NCBI GenBank assembly: GCA_029212885.1
Contig: JARGPC010000001.1
Span: 574,068-638,067 of the forward strand
DNA length: 64,000 nt
From: Coxiellaceae bacterium
GTDB taxonomy: Bacteria; Pseudomonadota; Gammaproteobacteria; Coxiellales; Coxiellaceae
Reading direction: 5' to 3'
Under the pieces are notes generated by a model. That model searched no databases. It was not told where the DNA came from and worked only from the letters and a program-made list of their open reading frames with translations. Positions within the stretch are counted from its first letter, which is position 1. Each line of letters opens with the position of its first letter. The position numbers and the translations under genes were made by a program. This document shows positions 1-8,484 of this stretch, in pieces.

Positions 1-837
1 GTTGAACATTTAATAGGGAAAAAATTAAGGCGTAACCATAGGCTGATAGCTATAGGTGGCGGAATTATTCAAGATATTACATGTTTTTTAGCTGCAACTA
101 TGTTGCGCGGTGTTGAGTGGTGGTTTTACCCTACGACATTACTAGCACAGTCTGACTCATGTATTGGGTCTAAAAGCTCTATCAATTGTGGTACAGCTAA
201 AAATATATTGGGCACATTCACGCCCCCCCATAGTATTTTTATATGCGCTGAATTTTTGAATACACTTGCCGAAGTAGACCTTCATTCAGGCATTGGTGAA
301 ATGTTGAAAGTTCATGCAATAAGTGGTCCTGGAGATTTTGAGAAAATTGCGAAAGACTATCATTCCATTAAGCAAAGCAGCGAGGTCATGCTTGATTATA
401 TTGAGCGTTCTTTATTGATAAAAAAAGCAATAATTGAAAAAGATGAATTTGATAAGGGGCCAAGAAATGTTATGAATTATGGTCATACATTTGGGCATGC
501 GATTGAGTCAGCAACAAATTATACGATACCTCATGGTATTGCAGTGACAATTGGCATGGATATGGCAAATTATGTATCTGCAGAATATGGCTATGGTAAG
601 CAAAATGATTATTTGCGAATGCACAATTCGCTAGATGTAAATTATAAAGATTATAAGGGCCATATTATTGATTTGGATTCATTTATGCTCGCTATATCAA
701 AAGATAAGAAAAATCTAGATAGTCAATTGGGTTTAATATTGCCAGATTTAGCAGGAATACCTCAACGTGTTTATGTTGAAAATGATGAAAAATTCGTTGA
801 GACATGTAGTGAGTATTTTACGGAGGTTTTTCAGTAA
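1..837 (+). CDS. AroB-like sugar-phosphate cyclase, 5' end outside the window
   Basis: The reading frame is open from base 1, so only the C-terminal 278 residues are present. It belongs to the 3-dehydroquinate synthase/sugar-phosphate cyclase superfamily: a GGGIIQD NAD-binding loop near partial residues 19-25, a PTTLLAQ...GSKSSIN block, the GEMLK glutamate, the NYGHTFGHAIE double histidine and a final HGIAV histidine give the expected NAD and metal-binding set. The usual AroB wording HGEAV is changed to HGIAV and GGKTGVN to GSKSSIN, so I doubt this is the housekeeping aroB. It overlaps the following dehydrogenase by one base, which suggests a small carbocyclic or keto-sugar step in glycan assembly. 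The exact substrate is unknown. Confidence 0.82.
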   Translation, partial: VEHLIGKKLRRNHRLIAIGGGIIQDITCFLAATMLRGVEWWFYPTTLLAQSDSCIGSKSSINCGTAKNILGTFTPPHSIFICAEFLNTLAEVDLHSGIGEMLKVHAISGPGDFEKIAKDYHSIKQSSEVMLDYIERSLLIKKAIIEKDEFDKGPRNVMNYGHTFGHAIESATNYTIPHGIAVTIGMDMANYVSAEYGYGKQNDYLRMHNSLDVNYKDYKGHIIDLDSFMLAISKDKKNLDSQLGLILPDLAGIPQRVYVENDEKFVETCSEYFTEVFQ

Positions 838-1775
838 TGCCTTGTATTGAAAAGATTGCAGTTACATCACGCTCATTTTCAAAGCACAAAAGACTTCGCA
901 TCGAACTAGAGAAAAAGTTTAAACATATAAAATACAACGAATCTGGTAAAAAATTGATGGGAGACAATCTTATTGATTTTTTATGGGGATTTGATCGGGC
1001 AATCATTGGGTTGGAAACAGTAAATGAGCAGTTGCTGAGCTCCCTTCCTCATTTGAAAAAAATATGTAAAATCGGTACAGGTGTGGATAAGATAAATTTT
1101 GATGACATAAAAAAGAATAAGGTTGAGTTTTCAAATACACCTGGTCTTAATAAAAGATCGGTAGCTGAATTAGTTATTATGATGGCTATGATTATGCTAC
1201 GTAAGATCAAAGAAATTATGCGTAATGTGGAAAATGGTGCTTGGACTCAGCCGAGAGGCACATTACTAACAAATAAAGTGTTTGGCATTATTGGGTATGG
1301 CGCTATCGGCCAAGACTTAGCTAAATTATTAAGGTCATACAGCTGCAAATGCCTGGTTTATGATGTCATAAAGCATGACAATTTGCTGGATACTGTTAAG
1401 CAAGTAGATATAGAGACTTTACTGCAGGAATCTGAAGTCATATCGTTACATATCCCTTTATTAGATGAAACGCGGCACTTTATTGACACGCATAAATTAC
1501 GTATGATTCGGCATGATGCTTTATTAATTAATACTGCTCGTGGTGGATTGATTGATGAAGAAGCGTTATATGATTGTCTCAAAAACCATGCTATTGCAGG
1601 GGCTGCGCTCGATGTGTTAGAGCAAGAGCCTGACATATCAAGTAAACTACTAGCATTGGATAATTGCTTTATAACCAGTCATATTGGTGGCAGTACAGAA
1701 GAAGCGATCTATGCGATGGGTATGGCAGCGATTAATTATATTTCTGGGGGAGGGTCACTTGTTGCGCTCTCCTAA
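837..1775 (+). CDS. D-isomer-specific 2-hydroxyacid dehydrogenase (SerA-like)
   Basis: This 312-residue protein is a typical NAD-dependent D-2-hydroxyacid dehydrogenase. It has the GYGAIG dinucleotide loop in the middle, then the catalytic Arg in NTARGGLID, the Glu in LDVLEQEP and the His in SHIGGSTEEA, in the family order. Its length fits the short phosphoglycerate-dehydrogenase-like enzymes that lack a C-terminal regulatory domain. Its ATG overlaps the TAA of the cyclase gene (TAATG), so the two are probably translationally coupled and work in one pathway. The substrate is not evident; a sugar-derived 2-hydroxy or 2-keto acid is a reasonable guess. It is the last gene before a stretch of mobile-element debris. 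Confidence 0.85.
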   Translation: MPCIEKIAVTSRSFSKHKRLRIELEKKFKHIKYNESGKKLMGDNLIDFLWGFDRAIIGLETVNEQLLSSLPHLKKICKIGTGVDKINFDDIKKNKVEFSNTPGLNKRSVAELVIMMAMIMLRKIKEIMRNVENGAWTQPRGTLLTNKVFGIIGYGAIGQDLAKLLRSYSCKCLVYDVIKHDNLLDTVKQVDIETLLQESEVISLHIPLLDETRHFIDTHKLRMIRHDALLINTARGGLIDEEALYDCLKNHAIAGAALDVLEQEPDISSKLLALDNCFITSHIGGSTEEAIYAMGMAAINYISGGGSLVALS

Positions 1776-1861
1776 TTTGTATGAGTCTCGATTTAATCTG
1801 ACATATGCACTTGTAAAGTAGAGAGTTTCCGGTTTTGTAGCAGCTCAGACTTGATCTGACA
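1776..1861. repeat. Two tandem IS481-like terminal sequences
   Basis: Two related 28-base units occur at 1776-1803 and 1834-1861. Each starts TTTGTA and ends ATCTGACA, with about two thirds identity between them. They lie just downstream of the C-terminal fragment of an IS481-type transposase, so they are probably copies of the end of that element, left by nested or abortive insertions. The assignment as IS ends is inference from position and from the TGTCAGAT-type terminus. Confidence 0.45.
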
Positions 1862-1898
1862 ATTCCCGGTTTTTTAAGAAGCGTCTGTCAGGTCAAGC

Positions 1899-2006
1899 TT
1901 AATTAAAACACCTTTCCTTCCAGATTCTTTTGCCATCAATTAGTGTTTCGATAGGCGTCCTACCGCAACAAATTTTGCCCTGATGGGTTCGTGCATTATT
2001 ATGTAA
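1899..2006 (-). pseudogene. C-terminal remnant of an IS481-family transposase
   Basis: Read on the minus strand, about 35 codons end at a TAA (1899-1901). They spell the typical IS481-type C-terminus: HNNARTHQGK, then CCGRTPIETL, then DGKRIW. The rest of the transposase is absent upstream, so this is a truncated remnant. It lies in the 590-base gene-poor stretch between the dehydrogenase and the surface-carbohydrate gene. Confidence 0.65.
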
Positions 2007-2131
2007 GCCCCCGAGAATCACACCTACCTAATGCCATCTGTTTATAATTATAAACTTCACCTGATAAATAAATTCTACTCAGTCTATTTTATATATAGCT
2101 GCTGGGGAATGTACACATTCCAAAGATTCGT

Positions 2132-2270
2132 GCGTATTACCACCATGTCGAACGGGTATTACCGTCATGTCGAACACTCAATCAGTAAATATCTAGAGCA
2201 ATTATTGCGGTCATGTCGAACACTTTTGGCATGATTTTAGCAATAGGTGTTCGACATGGTGGTAATACGC
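2132..2270. repeat. Small inverted-repeat element with nested TGTCGAAC repeats (MITE-like)
   Basis: A perfect 22-base inverted repeat (GCGTATTACCACCATGTCGAAC type) has its arms at 2132-2153 and 2249-2270. Two more direct copies of the inner motif, ATGTCGAACAC, sit at 2167-2177 and 2213-2223. Nested repeats inside terminal repeats are characteristic of IS21-family ends, so this may be an internally deleted IS21-like element or a MITE. No convincing coding capacity lies between the arms. Confidence 0.55.
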
Positions 2271-2367
2271 AATGCTAAAAATAGGTTTTTTTATAGTTAC
2301 CTAGCTCTTTATCGGTGGTTTCACCATTCTCGTAACTGAATTACTATACACTATTTGCTTAGGTTCT

Positions 2368-4242
2368 CTATATTGAATTTAATCCCAAGGCTTTTTTCCA
2401 TCGCGGCAAATCTGGATCTAAGTAAAAAAATGGATCTAACTGTTTTGTGTTTTTGCTTTGTGTATTATTTAACGCAAAGTTAAGCTCTTTTGGGCATGTG
2501 ACATAAATTACGCCCGCGAGACCGATCAAGGGACTCATATTAAATGTTTTGCTGCTTAATGCTTGAATTACAGGCAAACCAAAAACATAGGCATCAGCAG
2601 AAGCTGAGGTAATGTTACTGGCATACACTATATTTGTGTTTTGTAGTAAGGTAGCTAAGGGAGCGTTACTTATTTTAAATTGTAAATTTGCAAGATTATC
2701 CAGGTGAATTGGTTGTGCTGGGTGCGGTTTAATGGTGAAAAACATGTTGCGAGAAAGGTTGCTAGATATAATTTGTAACCACTCAAACATTGTCGTATTA
2801 ACTTCAGAAATATAATCACAACACACCAATACATTTACCTGTGAATTTGTAATAGCAAGCGCATAAGATCTATGTGTATGATATAGGTATGTGTATCTTA
2901 GGGCTTCAACTTCAACTATTTGATTAGGAGGGTAGCCTCCTTCAAGATATGTGCGCTTACTTACTGGGCCATTGACTAAAATTTTGTTAGGTGTTGGTAG
3001 CTTGTTTTTATTTTTATTAATATAACACCTTGGGTCATAAAAGTATCTCAAATCCCAATATCTTACGGTGCTATGAGGTACGCCCATTAGTTCCCCATGG
3101 CCGTTTTTTTTCCAGGCGTATATGAAAGCCATTTCCCACGCTTGATTCTCTTGCAGGTAAATCCCTATTTTTTGATGTGACATATGTTTTAAACTATATT
3201 CACACATATTCAACTTCAAACAATTGACGATAGCTGTTGGTCCGCTCATTGAACAAAGCCAGTCATGTTTTAAAACTTCCCAAAAGTCAAAATTGGAACA
3301 ACATGAAGAGAATTGTTTCTCGATTTTTTTTCGAAGCGAAAATTTTTTCAATGTTAGAAAAGTATAGTCTTTTAATGAGCTGAGCATGACTGATATATTT
3401 ATTGCTTCATCTAGCGCGCAGTGCCTTACATCTGGTGTTTTGTTAAGTATATTAAGTAAGCTCACTGCTCTTTTTGATGTTTTTACATAGCTGTGTTGAA
3501 TATAATTATGCAGCCAATTTGTTGAAATTCCTTTTTTTGATAAAAGTTCAGTGAGCCCACCCCAGTACCGTGAGTTAAAAGTATTATTTTTTTCATTTTC
3601 AACCTCAAAGTTAAAAAAATAATCAGCAATAGTCATGTTGGTAAGGCAGTCTTGTTTTTTGTTGCGTATCTTAATGAAGCTTCTACGTTGCCAAATATAT
3701 CGAATAAAGAAAGCAAATGTATAAAATGGCCCAAGTGATTTTTTGTTGAAGGAGCGCTTAAGTGTAAACCTTTTACTGGTGTTAGTAAAAAGTTTTTTTT
3801 CAAATATAATTTTTTTTCTAAGGCAAAAACGTTCAATCGTCTTGTTTAAGAATGGAGCATTGCTCGCGAGTATGACGCGTGTTATTTTTTTTTGCTCAAT
3901 GATTTGTTCAATCATAAATAGCTGCGCTAACCTATAGAGGTTCAAGGTTTTGCTGTATGATTTTTCAATAAGTATGGTCATCCACCAATAGCTAAAGTCA
4001 TCTCTAATATTTAGGTGATCAACAACACTTTTACCATCTATTTTTGACTGCCCAACTTCATATAAAAACGCTAAAATTTTACTTTTTATATACGCGCTGT
4101 TTTTTTCAATGGAGAGTGGTATAGATATAGATGAGCCGTGTTCCAACACATCAAATGTTTGCCAAAATGCAGTGAGCCAATTGCCTGAAGGTGCTTTTTC
4201 GGGAGAGTCCCATATTAACAGTGTGTTGCTATTTTTCAACAA
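2368..4242 (-). CDS. Surface carbohydrate biosynthesis protein (LIC13510/TIGR04326-like)
   Basis: This 624-residue soluble protein resembles large proteins found only in surface-polysaccharide loci, probably the family known as TIGR04326 after Leptospira LIC13510. The C-terminal half looks like a GT-B or CDP-glycerol-transferase fold: a KPHPAQP motif is followed by a conserved SASADAYVFGLPVI segment. The N-terminal third is family-specific. There is no ATG at the beginning: the frame opens with TTG-TTG after an in-frame TAG, so a TTG start is the best reading. The promoter region and first 18 codons lie in a perfect 148-base inverted repeat whose second arm is at 7448-7595. A glycosyl or glycerophosphate-type transfer is likely, but the substrate is unknown. 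Confidence 0.65.
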   Translation of the reverse strand: MLKNSNTLLIWDSPEKAPSGNWLTAFWQTFDVLEHGSSISIPLSIEKNSAYIKSKILAFLYEVGQSKIDGKSVVDHLNIRDDFSYWWMTILIEKSYSKTLNLYRLAQLFMIEQIIEQKKITRVILASNAPFLNKTIERFCLRKKIIFEKKLFTNTSKRFTLKRSFNKKSLGPFYTFAFFIRYIWQRRSFIKIRNKKQDCLTNMTIADYFFNFEVENEKNNTFNSRYWGGLTELLSKKGISTNWLHNYIQHSYVKTSKRAVSLLNILNKTPDVRHCALDEAINISVMLSSLKDYTFLTLKKFSLRKKIEKQFSSCCSNFDFWEVLKHDWLCSMSGPTAIVNCLKLNMCEYSLKHMSHQKIGIYLQENQAWEMAFIYAWKKNGHGELMGVPHSTVRYWDLRYFYDPRCYINKNKNKLPTPNKILVNGPVSKRTYLEGGYPPNQIVEVEALRYTYLYHTHRSYALAITNSQVNVLVCCDYISEVNTTMFEWLQIISSNLSRNMFFTIKPHPAQPIHLDNLANLQFKISNAPLATLLQNTNIVYASNITSASADAYVFGLPVIQALSSKTFNMSPLIGLAGVIYVTCPKELNFALNNTQSKNTKQLDPFFYLDPDLPRWKKALGLNSI

Positions 4243-4335
4243 GAAGACCCAGGTCTATTCGAGCAAATGGGAGCTTATATACAAAAATAAACACTGTCAA
4301 TACGCTCGTTGCTTTTTTATAAGAGAGTATGCTAA
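4188..4335 (-). repeat. 148-bp inverted duplication, arm A (promoter plus gene start)
   Basis: This segment is the exact reverse complement of 7448-7595 over 148 bases, as far as I can read it. It holds the promoter region and first codons of the surface-carbohydrate gene. The two arms face outward around a 3.1-kb block containing pgl, the broken methyltransferase and the PhyH-type gene. Perfect identity suggests a recent duplication or ongoing gene conversion. Confidence 0.85.
4274..4300 (-). promoter_or_regulatory. Candidate sigma-70 promoter for the 2368-4242 gene
   Basis: On the minus strand a TTGACA box (4295-4300) is followed after 15 bases by TATAAG (4274-4279), about 30 bases before the TTG start. 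The spacing is short, so the match is moderate. An identical copy lies at 7483-7509 on the plus strand. Confidence 0.4.
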
Positions 4336-4488
4336 TCTTTCAGAAGTGTTAATCTTTTCTAAAAAAGAAACAAAGTGCTATTCAGGTATCCCGCATTAAA
4401 AATCAAACAATAACGCTAGCAGTTTGAGTAAATGGCTTTCAGACAGACCTTATTTGGTCTTAATATAAAGTGCGCTTATTGTAGAGTG

Positions 4489-5244
4489 TTAAGTATCCAG
4501 AAGGCTTGCGGCGGCTTCATCAACAAACCATATAACCTCCCCTTTTGGGCGAATACGATGAATAGGTGAAATGTTTGCGTTAGTTGTCGGAGCAGCTAGT
4601 GCATTTCTAACAATATTAGCTTTATTTTGGCCGCTAGCAATAATAACGATTTTTTTTGCTTGGTTTATAACAGGAAATGTCAGACTAATTCTCCATGCTT
4701 GCATCCTCGATATGTAACCTGCTGCAACAGGTTTATTATTTTGGTCCAGCAGCTTTGAGCTAGGAAATAGCGATGCAATATGCCCGTCCTCACCAATTCC
4801 AAGCAACATTAAGTCAAATGTTGGGATAGATTGATTAAAATTTTGCTGTAATGTTTTTGCATATAGATCAGCAGCTTTTTCAGCAGAATTATTCGCCGTA
4901 GGCACTGGGTAGTAATTTGATTTAGGCGATGTAATATGGTCCAACAAATGTCGCTTAATCATACCAAAATTACTTTGGGAGTGATCAGCATTTACATGCC
5001 GCTCATCGGTTAGGTAAAAGTTAACTTTTTCCCAGCATGATTGGCGTGCATCGCGTAAATATTTAAAAACAAACTTTGGTGTGTTTCCGCCTGATAATGC
5101 TAGGTGATACCTGTTTTGTCTAGATTGTTGGATTTCGTTTGTAATGTGATCTGAAACTGCTTTACCTAATGAATCGATATCATTGCGAATATTAATGGTG
5201 GCGCATTGCGATATTTTGTTTTCGGTATCTGAAAGAGGTTGCAT
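4489..5244 (-). CDS. pgl: 6-phosphogluconolactonase
   Basis: This 251-residue cytosolic enzyme of the DevB/SOL type hydrolyses 6-phosphogluconolactone in the oxidative pentose phosphate pathway. The family motifs are clear: SGGNTPK at residues 51-57, TDERHV at 79-84 and GIGEDGHIASLF at 149-160, the last holding the active-site region. It is an unexpected housekeeping gene inside a glycan locus, with no zwf or edd neighbour visible. It lies in the 3.1-kb block between the arms of the inverted duplication, so it may have been moved here by rearrangement. The ATG at 5244 gives a normal family length. Confidence 0.93.
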   Translation of the reverse strand: MQPLSDTENKISQCATINIRNDIDSLGKAVSDHITNEIQQSRQNRYHLALSGGNTPKFVFKYLRDARQSCWEKVNFYLTDERHVNADHSQSNFGMIKRHLLDHITSPKSNYYPVPTANNSAEKAADLYAKTLQQNFNQSIPTFDLMLLGIGEDGHIASLFPSSKLLDQNNKPVAAGYISRMQAWRISLTFPVINQAKKIVIIASGQNKANIVRNALAAPTTNANISPIHRIRPKGEVIWFVDEAAASLLDT

Positions 5245-5438
5245 GCTGATTCGCTCCTAGCGCGGAAGTGTTTTTAGTGAGCATTATATCAGACTCTAGT
5301 GTATAGGATACCCTAGTATAGGCTCTAAAATAGGGCATACACATGAAATGCTCTCCCAAAAGATTCAAGTGGTGTTTGTCAACTGAGTTGTCGCCCAAAA
5401 GTTTAAGCAGCAGCCACTGACACCTCCATATTATCCTT

Positions 5439-6419
5439 ATGTTGTGCCTGGTTAGCTTTTTTTATACGGGTTTATTGTTAGGCTGCTTGGTAACGACCAA
5501 TTGCGTGTTGATCCAGACCAGCGTTCAGGACCTTGATTGTCCTGCGTGTACTGATAATAATAAATCCATTGCTTTTATAAAAACTGGGTTTCAATACGTA
5601 GAGTGCATGAAGTGCAAAACATTATATGTTTCACCACGCCCTAGTTCTGCCCAATTTTCAGCTTTTTATAAAAGCTCCCCCTCCTCTGAGTTTTGGGCAA
5701 CAAAATTTTTTCCGGCTGTTGCAGAAGCTCGCAGAGATAAAATTTTTAAACCAAGAGCCGAAAAACTACTGCAAATATCAAATAAGTATAATTTTTCACC
5801 TGAAGTTATTGTTGATGTGGGCGCTGGATATGGAATATTTTTAGAAGAAGTAAAAAAATTATTCCCTAAAAATATTGAGTTATGCGCAATAGAACCTGGA
5901 AAAGAACTTGCGGATATTTGCCGAAAGAAAAAGTTTTCAGTCCTCGAAAAGCCGGTAGAGGAGGCTACTGATTGACATGAGAAGGCTGACCTAGTCACCT
6001 GCTTTGAAGTATTAGAACACGTCCACTGCCCAATACAATTCGTAACAGCTCTAGCCAAAGTACTACGCAAAGATGGTCATTTATTATTAAGTTGTTTAGG
6101 AATCGAAGGCTTTGATATTCAAGTACTCTGGGAAAAATCCAAAAGCATTTCACCCCCTCATCATATAAATTTCCTAAGCCTAAAGGGAATGCATGCACTA
6201 TTTGAGAAGGCTGACTTTATTGATATTGAAATATTGACACCCGGCCAATTGGACGTCGATATTACACTAAATACACTAAAACAACGAGATGACATCAAGC
6301 TAAGTCGTTTTGAAAAAACTTTGCTTTCACGCGGAGAAGACACATTAAATGCTTTTCAAACATTTTTGACTAATAACCAGCTAAGCTCTCATTACTTTGT
6401 TTGGGCTAAAAAAAATTAA
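5439..6419 (+). pseudogene. SAM methyltransferase gene interrupted by an in-frame TGA
   Basis: The frame encodes a class I methyltransferase of the type used on deoxysugars. An N-terminal zinc-ribbon-like part (CPAC, then CMKC) is followed by the SAM-binding DVGAGYGIFLE loop and, after the break, CFEVLEHV and HHINFLS. A TGA at 5973-5975 interrupts the frame between VEEATD and HEKADLV, with no shift on either side. This looks like a single nonsense change. The N-terminal 30 residues read from the ATG at 5439 are hydrophobic and not family-like, so the true start may be a later GTG or TTG, or the 5' end has been replaced. A sequencing error is possible. Confidence 0.75.
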
Positions 6420-6482
6420 TTACAATGTAGAGAAAACCCACCCCATAGTTGCGTGATCAATAACTCCTTTCTTGGTTATTTT

Positions 6483-7415
6483 TTATCCATCCTTGAATTG
6501 TCTTAAAGCACAAAGTGGTTGAGTAAAAATCCTACGTCCATCAAGACCGCCCATATAGCTAATCGTGCTTGCTGCAGTAGGTGCTACGTCAAACATCAAG
6601 GTCTCACGACATCCTGTATTCGGCATAGATGCTCGGTGTATAGCGCTTGAAACATCCCCAAAAAATACTGTTCCTTTTTTACCCTCGACCACTTTTGAGG
6701 CCTTGTTCAATAAGACCTGCATGTCAGGTGGCGTTTGTAGCCTTTCCGGATAACGCCCATCAAAGCCCGCATTAAGCATTTTAGCTGTGTCTTGTTTATC
6801 TAGGTACTGGAAAGCTCCGTTTTCTTTTTTTATGTCATTTAGATAAACGAAAACTTTTATATACGACTTTGGCTCATAACCATCGAGATGCCAAACAAAA
6901 GATGAATCACGAGAAACAGTATTATTTGTATCCATCCTTGTCAGTTGTGCTGATATTACTTTGTAGTTAGAGGAAAAGTACGCTTTTAAAATCTCATCAA
7001 TTTTTGGAGTTAGCAAGCATTTAACCTGATTAAAAAAATCCAAATCAGCAGTGTACGTCCTTATTGTGGATATATCCGGATACTTTTGGCTAGACTGATG
7101 ATCCAGCTTGTACTGCAGTTGAGACTCAACCCGGATAAGCTCTTTATTAACATTCTCATCAAATACTATATATACACCATTTTTTTTCAAATCGCGCGCC
7201 GCTTCAACTGCAGGTGCAGACAAGCCCATCAAGAGTGGCTTAAACTTCAACTTTGAATATGCCCTATAGGGCTTGTTTAAATACATAGCAACAGCCTTCA
7301 ATGTCGACAAGTAGGTCTTCAACACCAGCGAGCGACTATGTCTTTTTATTTTTTTAAGCAGACTGCTTATAGAGCATAAAATAGCCTGGATACTTCTTTT
7401 ACTTAATACCTGCAA
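6483..7415 (-). CDS. Phytanoyl-CoA dioxygenase (PhyH)-family 2-oxoglutarate/Fe(II) oxygenase
   Basis: This 310-residue protein has a non-haem iron site of the PhyH type: an HxD pair in WHLDGY, a later His in AIHRASMP and an Arg in CRETLMF suited to binding 2-oxoglutarate. Such enzymes hydroxylate small molecules, lipids or sugar-linked groups. The first 60 residues are basic and hydrophobic and may be a peripheral membrane or protein-contact segment. It stands alone, convergent with the broken methyltransferase and just inside arm B of the inverted duplication. A hydroxylation step on a glycan precursor is possible, but nothing here shows the substrate. Confidence 0.72.
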   Translation of the reverse strand: MQVLSKRSIQAILCSISSLLKKIKRHSRSLVLKTYLSTLKAVAMYLNKPYRAYSKLKFKPLLMGLSAPAVEAARDLKKNGVYIVFDENVNKELIRVESQLQYKLDHQSSQKYPDISTIRTYTADLDFFNQVKCLLTPKIDEILKAYFSSNYKVISAQLTRMDTNNTVSRDSSFVWHLDGYEPKSYIKVFVYLNDIKKENGAFQYLDKQDTAKMLNAGFDGRYPERLQTPPDMQVLLNKASKVVEGKKGTVFFGDVSSAIHRASMPNTGCRETLMFDVAPTAASTISYMGGLDGRRIFTQPLCALRQFKDG

Positions 7416-7447
7416 AACAACACCTTACTTACCATTTAGAAATGAGG

Positions 7448-7595
7448 TTAGCATACTCTCTTATAAAAAAGCAACGAGCGTATTGACAGTGTTTATTTTT
7501 GTATATAAGCTCCCATTTGCTCGAATAGACCTGGGTCTTCTTGTTGAAAAATAGCAACACACTGTTAATATGGGACTCTCCCGAAAAAGCACCTT
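7448..7595 (+). repeat. 148-bp inverted duplication, arm B
   Basis: This arm is identical and inverted relative to 4188-4335. It carries the same TTGACA/TATAAG promoter-like sequence (7483-7509) pointing right, the TTG start at 7541 and codons 1-18 of the surface-carbohydrate gene. The coding match stops exactly where the IS3-family element begins (7595). The rest of the gene is not present beyond the element, so the fragment is orphaned. Confidence 0.85.
7541..7594 (+). pseudogene. 18-codon 5' fragment of the 2368-4242 gene
   Basis: These bases encode the same first 18 residues (MLKNSNTLLIWDSPEKAP) as the intact gene at 4242, on the opposite strand. The fragment is cut off by the left end of the IS3-family element. 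The sequence right of the element does not continue the gene, so simple insertion does not explain it; a deletion or adjacent rearrangement must also have occurred. Confidence 0.7.
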
Positions 7596-7624
7596 GATGT
7601 GTCAACACTTACCCGGACACATTT

Positions 7625-8440
7625 TTAATTGATCTTTATATTTTCCTCATACTCTACTGGCGACAAATAATCATTAGCTGAATGCATTCTCTTGCGATTA
7701 TAAAATACTTCAATATATTCGAAAATACAATGCTTTGCTTCATCACGTGTTTTAAACCTCATGTGATGTGTCGACTCGGTTTTTAGTGTATGAAAAAAGC
7801 TTTCAGCTACAGCATTGTCCCAACAATCGGCCTTGCGACTCATGCTTTGAGTAACACCATGCGCTTGCAAGATCATTCTGTGGCTGTCTGATGCATATTG
7901 ACTGCCTCTATCAGTATGCCACAACAAGCCGCGTTTAGGTTTTCGATTCCACAATGCCATTAACAATGCATCATTTACTAAAGCAACTGTCATTCTTTTT
8001 CCCATTGACCAGCCCACAACACGCCGTGAAAATAAATCAATGACAACGGCTAAAAACAACCAACCTTCTTGGGTCGCTATGTAAGTGATATCACCAACAT
8101 ATTTTAAATCAGGCGCTACAGCAGAAAAATCTCTTTTCAGAATATTTGGTGCAATTGGGGACTGATGATTTGAGTCGGTTGTGACTTTAAATTTGCGCTT
8201 TGTCTTGCACATTAAACCAAGCTGCTTCATTAATTTACCTACACGCCTTCTGCTTACTGAAATTTCTTGTTTAATCAGCTCCTTCCTAATGCGTCTAGTG
8301 CCATAATTCCCGCGATACTCTATAAAAATTTGTTTGATTTTCTTGGCTATATTTTGATTTTCTATTGCCCTTGGTGACGGTGTGTTTTTAAGCCAATCGT
8401 AATAGCTGCTACGTCCAACACCTAGAACATCACACATCAT
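7625..8440 (-). CDS. IS3-family transposase OrfB (DDE integrase domain)
   Basis: The 271-residue frame has the rve integrase fold with a DD(35)E triad: Asp117 in GDITYIA, Asp177 in HTDRGSQY and Glu213 in DNAVAESFF. The spacing of 35 residues between the second Asp and the Glu is the IS3 hallmark. An HTH_21-like segment with YGTRRIRKEL precedes it. The frame is open upstream of 8440 to the A7G slippery site, so the working protein would be an OrfAB fusion made by -1 frameshifting; alone this ORF lacks the DNA-binding OrfA part. Confidence 0.9.
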   Translation of the reverse strand: MMCDVLGVGRSSYYDWLKNTPSPRAIENQNIAKKIKQIFIEYRGNYGTRRIRKELIKQEISVSRRRVGKLMKQLGLMCKTKRKFKVTTDSNHQSPIAPNILKRDFSAVAPDLKYVGDITYIATQEGWLFLAVVIDLFSRRVVGWSMGKRMTVALVNDALLMALWNRKPKRGLLWHTDRGSQYASDSHRMILQAHGVTQSMSRKADCWDNAVAESFFHTLKTESTHHMRFKTRDEAKHCIFEYIEVFYNRKRMHSANDYLSPVEYEENIKIN

Positions 8441-8484
8441 ACCAACATTAAAATTAGTTTTATTCTGTTTTATCCAGGCGTACT

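Noticed and set aside
1-837. Housekeeping aroB
   Set aside because: Altered conserved residues and one-base coupling to a hydroxyacid dehydrogenase in a glycan locus make a specialised cyclase more likely, although AroB activity cannot be excluded.
2031-2234. 67-residue ORF in the gap before the surface-carbohydrate gene
   Set aside because: It runs across the inverted-repeat element, has no ribosome site or recognisable domain, and its composition fits chance translation of repeat DNA.
4109-4399. 96-residue plus-strand ORF opposite the start of the surface-carbohydrate gene
   Set aside because: It lies antisense to the start of a well-supported gene and across the duplicated promoter, with no family resemblance.
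5973-5975. TGA in the methyltransferase as a selenocysteine codon
   Set aside because: The position is not a catalytic Cys in this family and no selenocysteine insertion hairpin is evident just downstream; a nonsense mutation is simpler.
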